From Ryuthela nishihirai (Eukaryota; Arthropoda; Arachnida; Araneae; Heptathelidae): DNA of 64,000 nt. The notes under the pieces were generated by a model. That model was not told the DNA's origin. It searched no databases and saw only the letters and a list, made by a program, of their open reading frames with translations. The stretch is taken from contig JAWZYU010000030.1 of NCBI GenBank assembly GCA_038380435.1, forward strand, positions 65,297,817 through 65,361,816, read 5' to 3'. The position numbers and the translations under genes were made by a program. Below are positions 33,301 through 38,340 of this stretch, one piece after another. Numbering within the stretch: position 1 is the stretch's first letter; every line of letters begins with the position of its first letter.

Positions 33301-35035
33301 TCATAAAGTTAAAAACTGTAATGATGTCCGACTGTATTTTGTTCCCACCTGTTGGTGATTCCAATAATTAAGTTTTTTTTTCCATCACTGCCAGGAATAG
33401 TGGAATAAATGTATACTTGCTGAAGAAGCCTACTTTGAAGAAGATTGATGTCTCATCCTGTAGGTGCATTATCTTAATTTTCAGATAGTCAATTCTTTTT
33501 GATCAGGCCTCAAATATTGTGCATATATTGTAATTCCTCATCAATTGCAGTGCAATTTGCATGAACATTTCTGATTTAATTCATCACTGATAAAACTTTG
33601 ATAGGGGAAGTGATCCTTGAGAAACATAAAGTAGTTTATCCTTAACAAAAGAGGACAAAACTCATTAAAATTAATGAGTTTGATCTGTTTTTGACCTCTA
33701 TAATTCATAAGATCATCATATCAAGATCCAGATGGAATGTATTGTATTAAAAATCATTTTCGCTTCTGATAATTACTCACTTGCATATTGATGCTGTTGA
33801 AGCATGTTGATTATATATACAAATAATTATTTCAACCTCAAGTGGAATCATAGACAATGCCAAGAGTGACTGTAATAGAGGTTTATAAATGAGCTAGCTG
33901 TGATAGCTCAGATGGGGTTTGTACCCCACTCACGGAGAAAATTAATTTATTCAACTAACTATACATAAGTTCCATGTTTACAGAACATTTCCTGTGCTTC
34001 TGTATTGAAAAGTATGCTAACTATATACAATAAACCCTCCATGTGCAAGAGTTCTATTTGCATGATTTCGAATCTATATGGACTATCTTTAATAACTTCT
34101 TTTGTACAAAAACCAAAATTCAAATATACATGAATTAAACCCAACATTTAGCTACCACTGTCATTACAATAATAAAAATTAGTTAGCTGATGTTGTCATT
34201 ATTAACAACAAGTAGGGAAAAATACTGCTGAGACAGCCATAGACATTCTAGGAAAGGTTTCATGCATAAATGCCACGTTTACATTATGATCCAAGTTAAA
34301 TTATTTGCATTTCATGAATTTAAAAAAAAGTGCAATTATTGCCTGGAGCCATGAAGAAGGGGGAAGATTATGAAATTATCTCAAGGATTTAAGGTGCGTT
34401 TAGCCATAGGGCATGCATTTGGAATTAAATCCATGGTACGCACCATTTGTGCAAAGGCCTCAGATTAAGTCTAAGTGATTGTTTTTTAAAAAATTTTAAT
34501 TTCTATCAAAAATAAAAGTAGAGGTACAAAGAAAGGGATCTGGGTTTTAGCCCTGGGTAAGGCATGAATGCTTGTGTTGTCTTTCTGGTGGGTTCTTGCC
34601 TTCCTCCCAGACCTACTATGGTGTATAAACAGACATGCTCCTGTCATGAATAAGCAGCTGCTTGAGGGAATATTTATTATTTTTATTACTAAAAATATAG
34701 ATGTAATTATAAACGATCAGGGAATCTAACCTCCTATTTCCTAGGTTTTTGGAGAACGGAACTCTTTTGTACATTGAGGGTTGAGTTTATATATAGGCAA
34801 AGAATCGTGTACAGTTAATTAAATACATATGTGAGGAATTACTGTATTGTTATATATATATATGTGTGTGTGTACATATTGTAAAATATTTTAACATCAT
34901 TGTTCATTATTACAAATATTCTTTACCTTTCAGCAAGGACCAAAAGTAGCTGAAATTCTTTTCATGTTGGGCCAAAAGCAAAGCTTGCAAAGACTGACTT
35001 TAGTAGTTCAGAAATTAGAATTAGAAGACAACTAA
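254..35035 (+). CDS. EARS2: Mitochondrial glutamyl-tRNA synthetase, 5'-incomplete multi-exon gene
   Basis: Class I aminoacyl-tRNA synthetase that charges mitochondrial tRNA-Glu with glutamate in the matrix. Eleven exons splice in consistent phase: 254-301, 3895-4065, 12786-12866, 17739-17926, 19314-19368, 22739-22849, 23830-23990, 27589-27658, 31691-31796, 32563-32723, 34934-35035. Together they give 417 residues plus stop. The product matches animal EARS2 collinearly: [51 protein letters not shown], the KMSKS-type signature SKLSKRQGD, and the C-terminal anticodon-binding part with [17 protein letters not shown]. The HIGH motif and roughly the first 100 residues must lie upstream of the window. 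Human EARS2 is about 520 residues, so the length agrees. No frameshift or stop is seen in any exon. Introns are large and full of mobile elements. Confidence 0.95.
1226..1584 (-). repeat. SINE-B copy with 13-bp target-site duplication
   Basis: tRNA-derived SINE in minus orientation: the tRNA-like head is at the high end (GACTGAGCCAGC complement) and the 3' end, GGTTGTTTTACCTCTGAGCG as read on +, is at the low end. It is flanked by the direct repeat TTTTCAATATCTG at 1213-1225 and 1585-1597, so its limits are defined. The same ~380-bp family recurs at least ten times in the window. Confidence 0.85.
3446..3724. repeat. Degenerate inverted-repeat (MITE-like) element, family E
   Basis: The left end CATGCTTGGGCCCAGATCTA is echoed in reverse complement by a right end that includes TTGATCTAGCCCTCAACATG before 3724. 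G/C-rich runs (a C run at ~3686-3697) lie just inside each end. A related copy of the left part is at 32027-32206 in the same orientation. No coding capacity. Confidence 0.5.
3895..4065 (+). CDS. EARS2: EARS2 exon
   Basis: 171 nt, phase 0 at both ends, acceptor CTTTTAG, donor GTAAGT. It encodes 57 residues starting [17 protein letters not shown] and ending [10 protein letters not shown], which aligns with the GAAYPCFC and PRYDNRCR region of the family, the zone between the two halves of the catalytic Rossmann fold. Confidence 0.95.
4077..5045. repeat. SINE-C cluster in tandem and inverted arrangement
   Basis: A tRNA-like head (box A-like TGGTAGCTCAGCAGGCAGAG, box B-like GGGTTTGGATCCTGCC) plus a ~190-bp companion segment form a unit of about 360 bp. 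On + it appears at 4487-4850 (head plus companion), followed at once by another head (4853-5045). At 4077-4487 the order companion-head is present on the minus strand. As a result 4286-4487 and 4650-4850 form a long imperfect inverted repeat around the middle head. Confidence 0.7.
5399..7809 (+). mobile_element. 5'-truncated RTE-type LINE copy, defective
   Basis: Remains of a non-LTR reverse transcriptase: [79 protein letters not shown] (catalytic YADD), [15 protein letters not shown] and a C-terminal [20 protein letters not shown]. It starts mid-ORF, and in-frame stops appear early (for example ~5575 and ~5600) and at ~6337 and ~6507. It ends in CCCATGGCTGCTTGAGG followed by (GAT)n at 7785-7808. 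It is collinear with the fuller copy at 36474-40865. A SINE-B sits inside at 6757-7142. It lies in an EARS2 intron in the sense orientation. Confidence 0.9.
6757..7142 (+). repeat. SINE-B copy nested in the LINE, 10-bp duplication
   Basis: Best full-length copy. The tRNA-like head (TGACTCAGTCGGTAGCGCGC, loop CTTGTAA, box B GGTTCGAGTCCC) resembles tRNA-Thr(TGT). A ~300-bp unrelated body follows, ending AGGTAAAACAACCCA. It is flanked by CTTGAGCAGG at 6747-6756 and 7143-7152, and removing the SINE restores LINE sequence. It inserted after the LINE. Confidence 0.92.
7850..8324 (-). pseudogene. Possible Tigger/pogo-like transposase C-terminal fragment
   Basis: An 89-codon open stretch on the minus strand (8055-8324) reads [20 protein letters not shown] then [14 protein letters not shown], and later [14 protein letters not shown]. 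This resembles the C-terminal helices of pogo/Tigger transposases (an A-W-x-x-V-T-x-x-C/T-I-x-N-C-F/W type of pattern). Further minus-strand fragments to ~7850 contain stops. No terminal repeats were found. The match is weak, so this could be chance. Confidence 0.3.
8640..9086 (-). repeat. Long A-rich tract (minus strand) at the LINE 3' end
   Basis: On + this is almost unbroken T with scattered single A, C or G. On the minus strand it is an A-rich run of ~450 nt that begins right after the stop codon of the LINE ORF at ~9087. It is best explained as an expanded and decayed poly(A) tail or A-rich 3' UTR. It has no coding value despite the Phe-rich open frame on +. Confidence 0.7.
9087..12650 (-). 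mobile_element. RNase H-bearing non-LTR retrotransposon, 5'-truncated, ORF nearly intact
   Basis: One open frame of more than 1135 codons, reading in from ~12640 without an ATG. Domains in order: the C-terminal part of an APE-type endonuclease ([38 protein letters not shown]); reverse transcriptase ([47 protein letters not shown]); RNase HI with acidic residues in [22 protein letters not shown] and [11 protein letters not shown]; and a terminal Cys/His knuckle CTKC...HLILNC. The layout fits the I/Jockey group of LINEs. The 5' end, including the first endonuclease catalytic residues, is missing. It is antisense to EARS2 and followed by an A-rich 3' end. Low GC and lack of lesions suggest a young insertion. 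Confidence 0.9.
12786..12866 (+). CDS. EARS2: EARS2 exon
   Basis: 81 nt, phase 0 to phase 0, acceptor TTCTATAG, donor GTAAGA. It encodes [14 protein letters not shown] then [13 protein letters not shown], the catalytic-core segment with the family motif F-x-D-L/I-V-Y-G. The antisense LINE ends only ~130-150 bp upstream of this acceptor. Confidence 0.93.
13467..13818 (-). repeat. SINE-B copy, diverged
   Basis: Reads TTTTTTACCTCTGAGTGGCA at the low end and passes GGGCTAAATGGCTAGG, then the body, toward a decayed tRNA-like head (CACAGTTGAGACTTGAGTG). Same family and orientation as the copy at 1226-1584; several indels. Confidence 0.75.
15118..15252 (+). repeat. SINE-A remnant
   Basis: Degenerate match to the SINE-A body: TTTGGGCCCCAGATAAAGTA, then TATGGATGTTCTCTTTTGT, TTTCTGCTGAGGTC and TACTGATAGGCTC, then a CAAGTGGCTACTTGA tail. 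Several deletions; the head is not recognisable. Confidence 0.5.
15270..16467 (+). mobile_element. Tc1-type DNA transposon, transposase broken
   Basis: Terminal inverted repeats: the left end starts CACAGAGGCCAAAAGTCATG; the right end in reverse complement starts CACTGAAAGGCCAAAAGTC. TA dinucleotides flank it at 15268-15269 and 16468-16469. The transposase lies on +: an HTH start [20 protein letters not shown] at 15415, then [19 protein letters not shown], the first catalytic motif WSDESR in a shifted frame (~15863), [10 protein letters not shown] (second Asp) and LEHLWD (Glu region). At least three frame changes and stops; ~1.2 kb, normal Tc1 size, not functional. Confidence 0.88.
16628..16970 (+). 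repeat. SINE-B copy, diverged
   Basis: tRNA-like head (GCCAGGAGTTGGTAGTGCAT, box B-like GGTTCCTGGGTTTAAGATCC) followed by the SINE-B body and the 3' end AGGTAAAATAACCCA. Many substitutions, so an older copy. Confidence 0.75.
17285..17376 (+). other. Short open stretch ending at a consensus splice donor (unassigned)
   Basis: Reads [20 protein letters not shown] then [11 protein letters not shown] and meets GTAAGTG. It lies in an EARS2 intron in the sense direction, but inserting it would disrupt the conserved [12 protein letters not shown] junction. I do not recognise the peptide; it could be a transposon fragment or chance. Confidence 0.15.
17739..17926 (+). CDS. EARS2: EARS2 exon
   Basis: 188 nt, leaves phase 2, acceptor ATTGTAG, donor GTAAAA. 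It encodes [31 protein letters not shown] and AHLPLLLN, the most conserved active-site stretch of class I GluRS. The codon split over the next junction reads AG|C (Ser), where human EARS2 has Arg; the position is not catalytic. Confidence 0.96.
18273..18475 (-). repeat. SINE-B fragment
   Basis: GGGTTGTTCTATCTTTGAGT at the low end, then TTTTTTTGCACATAATGAGC, GGGCTCAGATAAGGTTAAG and CACCTGGGGCCATGGCTTA. It lacks the tRNA-like head side; diverged. Confidence 0.6.
18841..18982. repeat. Long imperfect palindrome
   Basis: Arms centred at ~18910: TTAAGACCAAGAGATCCACT at 18862 and its complement in AAGTGAATCTCTTGGTCTTA ending 18958. Weaker pairing continues outward (AAATTAAACTGTATGATGA against TCCATCTTACAATTAAATT). 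It could be a small foldback MITE. A SINE-A begins just beyond it. Confidence 0.65.
18984..19170 (+). repeat. SINE-A copy, head partly lost
   Basis: Contains CAGCACGCTTGGTTACTGAT, box B GGTTCGAGCCCCGGG, then CTGCCATCCTCTCAGATCTC, CATATAAACTGACAGGCTCC and the tail GACCTCTGTGGCAAGCAGCT GCTTGAG before a T-rich end. The first part of the head (box A) is missing. Confidence 0.85.
19314..19368 (+). CDS. EARS2: EARS2 exon carrying the KMSKS-type loop
   Basis: 55 nt, acceptor TTCAACAG, donor GTAAGT. It encodes [27 protein letters not shown] is the KMSKS-equivalent signature of glutamyl-tRNA synthetases, the loop that stabilises the adenylate transition state. Confidence 0.96.
19871..21168 (-). mobile_element. 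Mariner transposon relic
   Basis: The minus strand encodes mariner transposase pieces: [20 protein letters not shown] at 20759-20496, and [20 protein letters not shown] then [14 protein letters not shown] at 20431-20210, followed by [20 protein letters not shown]. Compared with the family's IVTGDETW and LHDNARPHTA blocks, the first catalytic Asp region is mutated and frameshifted and the second Asp reads Gly. Imperfect terminal repeats (GAAAATAAGAA inside each end) and TA at 19869-19870 and 21169-21170 set the limits. Dead. Confidence 0.85.
21313..21635 (+). repeat. SINE-B copy, truncated in its head, with target-site duplication
   Basis: Starts within the head at CCCAGGTTCGAATCCCACCT and runs to GAGGTAAAACAACCCA. 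The flanks TTTTTCAAAAAATTTT (from 21297) and CTTTTCAAAAATTTC (from 21639) look like a ~14-bp target duplication, so the truncation happened at insertion. Confidence 0.75.
22180..22400 (+). repeat. SINE-C-like copy
   Basis: GATTGGTGCTCAGTGGTCAG then AGCACCTGAGATGTTATCAG and GAAGTCATGAGTTTATATTC mirror the tRNA-like head of the SINE-C units near 4.5-4.9 kb (GTTATCAGAAGGTTGTAGATC). The rest is too diverged to delimit. Confidence 0.5.
22739..22849 (+). CDS. EARS2: EARS2 exon
   Basis: 111 nt, phase 0 to phase 0, acceptor TATTTCAG, donor GTAAAC. It encodes [20 protein letters not shown] and ends [11 protein letters not shown], matching the segment after the KMSKS loop (human DGFLPDSLLDIITNCGSGF). 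Confidence 0.93.
22850..23829 (+). other. EARS2 intron with SINE-A
   Basis: Only the SINE-A at 23127-23335 is recognisable; the flanks are AT-rich. Confidence 0.75.
23127..23335 (+). repeat. SINE-A copy, near full length
   Basis: A-box-like TGGCTGAGTGGTTAGCACGC, then TTGGTTACTGATCTAAGGGA, box B GGTTCAAGCCCCGGG, the body with TCCTGCCATCCTCTCAGA-type sequence, CATATAAACTGACAGGCTCC and the tail ending AAGCAGCTGCTTGAGGGGGT before TATTTATTT. A good reference copy for the family. Confidence 0.9.
23830..23990 (+). CDS. EARS2: EARS2 exon
   Basis: 161 nt, leaves phase 2, acceptor TTTACAG, donor GTAACG. It encodes [20 protein letters not shown] and continues to LHETYGSR, aligning with the family's FNL..V....A.LDLEKL..FNRLHL segment at the start of the anticodon-binding domain. 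Confidence 0.93.
24310..24765 (+). repeat. Degenerate SINE-B, possibly two fragments
   Basis: Weak matches to SINE-B body segments (TATTAAAGAACATGATGGAT, AACAGCCAACCCCACT, GTGAGCTAGCCATTTAACC). The 3' end AAAGTGCTGCTCAGCAGTAA AATAACC appears ~130 bp later than expected, as if interrupted. Confidence 0.4.
24958..25297 (-). repeat. SINE-B copy
   Basis: Low end GGATTGTTTTACCTCTGAGT, body with CACAATGGGTTAAATGTCC and CAGCCTTTCCAAATCCATC, ending at the tRNA-like head complement (GTGAGACTCAAACCTGGGAA CTACAGATCATGAGCCTGG). Minus orientation. Confidence 0.85.
25925..26095. repeat. Dispersed repeat D, copy 1
   Basis: A ~170-190-bp segment shared in the same orientation with 30297-30475: GACAGAAAGCAATCCTAGAA against GACAGCGAAGGGTCTTAGAA, then AGTTTGTACAGG, CTACTAAGACT, GAACA-TAGCTAG and TGCCAATTAAAGC-type endings. 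The reverse complement starts with a tRNA-like TTGGCA..GGTTAGG..AGCTAG pattern, so it may be an old SINE. Confidence 0.5.
26526..26636. repeat. Two adjacent short hairpins
   Basis: 26526-26576 pairs ATAGGAGTGAGAAGAGTTAA with TTAACCCTTTTCACTCCTAT around a 7-11-nt loop. 26602-26636 pairs ATTATGTGTGTTA with its complement TAACACACATAAT. TTTTCACTCCTAT is repeated between the two. Confidence 0.6.
26828..27193. mobile_element. MITE with ~85-bp terminal inverted repeats
   Basis: The left arm, from 26828 (AATAAAACTCTATAACAC, an AT run, then ACATAGCAGAAGTACA and GCATAATCTAATAGTAAT), is mirrored by the right arm ending 27193 (ATTATGCTATTGTACTTCTG, CTATGTTCT, an AT run, ATGTTATAGTTTTATT). The ~190-bp core has no coding potential. 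Arms differ by a few indels, so it is moderately old. The TSD is unclear because of the AT-rich flanks. Confidence 0.7.
27589..27658 (+). CDS. EARS2: EARS2 exon
   Basis: 70 nt, enters phase 2 and leaves phase 0, acceptor GTTTCAG, donor GTAATG. It encodes (R)[19 protein letters not shown] then LIYK, equivalent to the human NRDVLNPVYVERILLLRQ segment. Confidence 0.9.
28441..28605 (+). repeat. SINE-A copy, head truncated
   Basis: Begins at GATCTAAGGGACCTGGGTTC after an AT microsatellite (28424-28438) and runs to AAGCAGCTGCGTGAGGGGGT ATTTATTTTTATTT. It lacks box A. Confidence 0.85.
28915..29238 (+). repeat. SINE-B copy
   Basis: Head GGTGGGGGATGGCTCAGCAC then CTCATAATCTGCAGTTCCCA and box B GGTTCAAGTC. 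A deletion follows, then the usual body (GTCAGTAGGGGACACTGATG) and the 3' end GAGGTAATACAACCCA. Confidence 0.85.
29279..29708. mobile_element. hAT-type non-autonomous element
   Basis: 430 bp with ends CAGGGGTGCACAAACCTTTT and, in reverse complement at the right end, CAAGCATGCCCAAACTC. The near-duplicated 8-bp flanks are GTCTAGAT (29271-29278) and TTCTAGAT (29709-29716). An 8-bp TSD with CAGGGGT-type ends is the pattern of Charlie-like hAT elements. No transposase inside. Confidence 0.75.
30297..30475. repeat. Dispersed repeat D, copy 2
   Basis: Shares with 25925-26095 the blocks AGTTTGTACAGG, CTACTAAGACTG, GAGCTAACACAATACTCAA and GGAACAGTAGCTAGC. Function unknown; probably an old mobile element. 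Confidence 0.5.
31691..31796 (+). CDS. EARS2: EARS2 exon
   Basis: 106 nt, leaves phase 1, acceptor TTTTTAAG, donor GTAAAT. It encodes [20 protein letters not shown] and runs to HFEFNA, matching human HICRLQDLVSPVYSYLW in the C-terminal anticodon-binding domain. Confidence 0.92.
32027..32206. repeat. Repeat E, partial copy
   Basis: AGCTTGGATCTAGAAAAA, a G run, GGGGGAGGCAAATGACTTG, then CATTTTCCCCTTTGTTTTAG, AGGTCTTTATAAAAATTC and AAATGTATGAAA parallel 3451-3600. Compared with that copy, the C-rich right end is missing. Confidence 0.55.
32283..32357 (-). tRNA. tRNA-like sequence or pseudogene inside a small inverted repeat
   Basis: 75 nt on the minus strand that fold most of a cloverleaf. The acceptor stem CTGGCAT pairs with ATGTCGG (two G-T wobbles), the D stem GTTC with GAAC, and the T arm GCGGG-TTCAATT-CCCGT. 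The anticodon arm (CTCTGACATGTTTCTGGAG) does not form a standard 5-bp/7-nt hairpin, so no amino acid can be assigned. A T6 run follows the 3' end within ~12 nt, like a Pol III terminator. The perfect 11-bp inverted repeat AGCGGAAAAAA / TTTTTTCCGCT (32267-32277, 32364-32374) encloses it. A tRNA pseudogene or mobile tRNA-like unit is more likely than a working tRNA. Confidence 0.5.
32563..32723 (+). CDS. EARS2: EARS2 exon
   Basis: 161 nt, enters phase 1 and leaves phase 0, acceptor CTTCTAG, donor GTGAAT. It encodes [20 protein letters not shown] through [20 protein letters not shown]. The [17 protein letters not shown] block is the diagnostic C-terminal EARS2 signature. Confidence 0.94.
32724..34933 (+). 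other. EARS2 last intron
   Basis: A SINE-A remnant at 34535-34682 and a (TA)n/(TG)n run at ~34854-34875. A short tRNA-head-like fragment (GATAGCTCAGATGGGGTTTG) is at ~33902. 33100-33350 has a 45-codon open stretch with [13 protein letters not shown] that I cannot place. Confidence 0.7.
34535..34682 (+). repeat. SINE-A remnant
   Basis: GGGATCTGGGTTTTAGCCCT, GGGTAAGGCATGAATGCTTG, TGTATAAACAGACATGCTCC and the tail AATAAGCAGCTGCTTGAGGG AATATTTATT. Head missing, diverged. Confidence 0.7.
34934..35035 (+). CDS. EARS2: EARS2 terminal exon with stop
   Basis: 102 nt including TAA, acceptor CTTTCAG. It encodes [20 protein letters not shown] and ends KLELEDN, equivalent to human [20 protein letters not shown]. 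The 3' UTR follows directly. Confidence 0.94.
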   Translation, partial: QGPKVAEILFMLGQKQSLQRLTLVVQKLELEDN

Positions 35036-35059
35036 TTGTTGATAATATTACTTTTTTAT

Positions 35060-35066
35060 AATAAAA
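35060..35066 (+). promoter_or_regulatory. Candidate EARS2 poly(A) signal
   Basis: AATAAAA 25 nt after the EARS2 stop codon. More AATAAA-like hexamers occur at about 35117 and 35149, so the cleavage site used cannot be decided from sequence alone. Confidence 0.45.
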
Positions 35067-36111
35067 GATAAAATCGTATGATCGAGTATTCTGACTTCAC
35101 AGAACTGCAAAGTATTTAATAAATGTGAAAGTTAGTGTCTCAGGACTTAACAATAAATTGCCAGATTATTGTTGTTGTACCATTCTGTCTTGTGGAACTG
35201 GGTTAACTCTTTATATTTTGAACTAAAACTGTAAAAGCTGCATGAAACGTAATTTATCTAGCAAAAAGTTGAAAAAAAAATATACCAATGTATCAGTAAT
35301 GGTTATTAGAGATAATTCTTCACTGCATCCTTCCTTCATACTCGACTAGGCTAAGTTTAACAAATTTAAGCATGGATTAATCATTAACTTTTAGTACATA
35401 ACAATGAAAAGCTACCAAAAAACTATTTTGTGCTTGTTTCTGTGAGGTAAGGAAATAGCAAGTTATTAAGTTTATAATAAGACTAGTAGGAAGCCAGGTG
35501 AAATTCGTTGGTGAAAACTGTAAATTCAAAGTGAAGACAAAAAGTGGTTTCACACTGTCAAATATAGTACTGCCAGTTTTACTTTGGTATCTAGTTTTGT
35601 TGCCATGCAGCTGAGTCAAGCTCACCATTCTTTTACCTGACTTTTCATAACTAATCTTTTACAAACACTCATATATGTTAGTCACTGCAGCATAAGATTC
35701 TAAAGTTCTATTGTTTCCTACTGAAAAATTATCTTGACCTTAATTCTGTGCATTTTGAGATCTGATACATTTGCCATTTAATATTAAATCAACTGAAGTT
35801 TTCTTATTCTTACATTACACTAGACTTATTAAGCAAGTCATTTACTTAAAACAATTTTCAATGTTGCCTCTGTGCTGATGTATTGTCAGGTATGGACAAC
35901 ACAAATCAGGAATGATGATACCAATGAAAGATCTCTGTATATGAAATGTTAAATAATGCATTATAGACTGTATCAACAAAGGTAGTGATGGAAATTTTTA
36001 TGGTAAACCAATGAATTAAAACTGCAAGCAAATGAAATTTATAAAGCCATTTTTGGGTCAAACATCTTTTTGAGAATCAGACTTAATACAATTTATTGGT
36101 TTATATATCCA

Positions 36112-36405
36112 AGCAGCACTTTTTTGCACACAATGGGCTGAATATGGCCAGGTCACAAGGGCTCAAAGATGGGGAAGGAGGATCCTCTGGACAGCTGTTA
36201 GGAGACAGATTAAAGCTTTACATCAAGGCCATCCATTTTGTTATTTAATGTACACAGGGTATGGGCTCTCTTGCACATGGGGCCACAACTTAATATTTCA
36301 TCTGAGGGATGACAGCCTTTCCAAAAGTAAAATGGAGGTTAGAGAAAATTCAGGCTAAGTTGGGAAAATGAGATTAACCTGTTGCATTACTGCCTGAACC
36401 AACCC
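36112..36405 (-). repeat. SINE-B copy, diverged
   Basis: AGCAGCACTTTTTTGCACAC, AATGGGCTGAATATGGCCAG, GGACAGCTGTTAGGAGACAG and a decayed head (GTTGCATTACTGCCTGAACC). Minus orientation, ending ~60 bp before the LINE. Confidence 0.75.
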
Positions 36406-36506
36406 TGGCCCACTTAATGCAAACTAAATCATAAACAGATTGTAAAAATACTATGTTTTCACGTTTCTTTACATCATCATCATCGTCATCCTCAAGCAGC
36501 CATGGG

Positions 36507-37091
36507 CTACGGAGGTCCAACCAGACCGCGCAGTTTAATTCTCCAAGCATATCTGTCCTGAGCTACATCTGCTGCATCCGGCCACTGTACACCAATTCTA
36601 ACAAGGTCTTGTTTGACATTGTCTGCCCACCGCATCCTAGGTCTCCCCCTCCTTCTGAGGCCTCTAGGCACACTGTTCATAACCCTATTCGCCAATCTAT
36701 AATTATCCATACGGGCAACATGGCCAAACCAACGGAGTCTCTCTCTGCACAATATGCTGCTTAAAGGAGGTTGCAGACTCCTTTGCCTAACCTCATCATT
36801 AGTTACAAAGTTAAACCACCTAATACCCAAGATACTGCGTAAGCATCTAGAATCAAAAGCATCTAGTTTCCTGTTATCTTGTTTACACAGCGTCCAAGTT
36901 TCACTACCATAACTAACCCTAGAAAGAACCAAACTATTATACAGTCTAATTTTAGTCTTTAGGTGTATACGCCTATTTCTCCACAATCTCCATAGATTCT
37001 TAAAAGTCCCGGCAGCAATACCTATTCGTCTATTAATCTCATGCCGCACATCACCAGTATCAGTTACGCAGCTCCCAAGGTAATTAACCAT
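36507..37091 (-). pseudogene. LINE ORF, C-terminal part
   Basis: 194 codons, beginning VNYLGSCVTDTGDVRHEINR and including [52 protein letters not shown] and the basic tail. This is the thumb and C-terminal region that follows the RT domain in these LINEs. It is out of frame with the RT part because 26 bp present in the other copy are missing at 37086. Confidence 0.85.
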
Positions 37092-37713
37092 TCAGATTAA
37101 CTGAATCACAACCTGCCTGACCAATTTTCATCACTTTAGTTTTCTCTCTGTTTATAACCAAACCTACTGTACTACCAGTCTCATCAACAGTTCGAATGAA
37201 AGAGTTCATCTCATCAACATCATTTGCCAAAAGGGCTAAATCATCAGCATAATCTAAATCAGAAATTTTCGTATCTCCAGCCCATTTAAGGCCAAAAGCT
37301 TTCCCTTGAAGTGAATTTCGCATAACATAATCAACAACCAAACTAAAGAGAAAAGGAGACAAAATGCACCCTTGTCGAACACCAGAAGTAATGCTAAACC
37401 AATTGCTACAAGACTTACCAAGTCTCACACATGACTCAGTGTTATTATAGAGAGCTTTCATTATGTTAACTAACTTGTCTGGTATACCATATGATCTCAC
37501 AATCAACCACAAATTATGACGATCAACAGAGTCGAAAGCCTTTTTGAAATCAACAAAGCTAGCAACCAAAGGTTTCTGAAACTCTAAACATTTCTCAAGA
37601 ATCTGCCTAAGTGAAAATATCTGATCCACACATCCCCTACCACTTCTGAATCCACATTGCTCATCACGCAATTGCCTGTCAACCAGATTCTTAATTCTAT
37701 TAAGCACAATCAT
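37084..37713 (-). pseudogene. LINE ORF, reverse transcriptase palm/fingers
   Basis: 209 codons, with [60 protein letters not shown] and the catalytic YADD in [15 protein letters not shown]. It is cut off from the preceding RT part by the foldback insertion. Catalytic residues look intact. Confidence 0.88.
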
Positions 37714-38003
37714 GGAAAGAACGGTACTTACGTATTAACGCCACCGCAGCGTGTAATAAATTAATAATTCCACACTTTAACTAGTTATTCTATGAAATAA
37801 CTAATGATAGACAATTAAAGTGTAAAATAAACAATCTGACTGAATTATACAGCATACAAATGTTATTTATATAGACGCAATAAAATCATTTGTTACAACA
37901 GGGATTACTAAAATGGCATTTGGAATTGCCCTAATGTGCGAAGGCCAAGTAAGAACGAATCCGTAAAGTGGTGAATCTCTTGAATATGAATCTTCGTGTC
38001 ACG

Positions 38004-38137
38004 TGATTCACTCGTCCGCATTATAAAAAACGCCCCGGATGAGCGGAGGCCAAGTGAGAACGAATCAGTAAAGTGATTCGTTCTCACTTGGCCTGCTCAT
38101 TTTGGGGGCGTTTTTTATAATTCGGACGACTGATTCA
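38004..38137. repeat. Hairpin within the foldback element
   Basis: Arms of ~64 nt around the loop GTAAAG: the left arm includes CATTATAAAAAACGCCCC and GGCCAAGTGAGAACGAATCA; the right arm includes TGATTCGTTCTCACTTGGCC and GGGGCGTTTTTTATAATTCG. A partial direct copy of the inner arm sits at ~37940-37978. Confidence 0.85.
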
Positions 38138-38226
38138 TGTTGACAGAGGGATGACCTGGTTTCAACTCTACTCTCGGACACTAGAAATAGTCTTTTTTTT
38201 TTACTTTTGAACTTTAACGATACGGA

Positions 38227-38340
38227 AGCCGTTAATGTGCACATTACCTAGGTAAAACGGAGAAAACTTTTGATTCCGCACTTTAACGGAGCAAATCAGT
38301 TAATCTGCAGATTAGCTAGGTAATGTGCACATTAACGGCT
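38227..38340. repeat. Second hairpin within the foldback element
   Basis: Perfect 25-bp arms (38227-38251 and 38316-38340), beginning AGCCGTTAATGTGCACATTA and separated by 64 nt that hold ACGG/CCGCACTTTAACGG motifs. Confidence 0.85.

Noticed and set aside
33100..33350. Open stretch with [13 protein letters not shown], which recalls the mariner YSPDLAP motif
   Set aside because: The match is only a few residues, with no catalytic motif or TIR nearby.
36453..36764. Ser-rich open frame on +
   Set aside because: Complement of the LINE C-terminal region; the Ser run comes from the (CAT)n/(TCA)n microsatellite.
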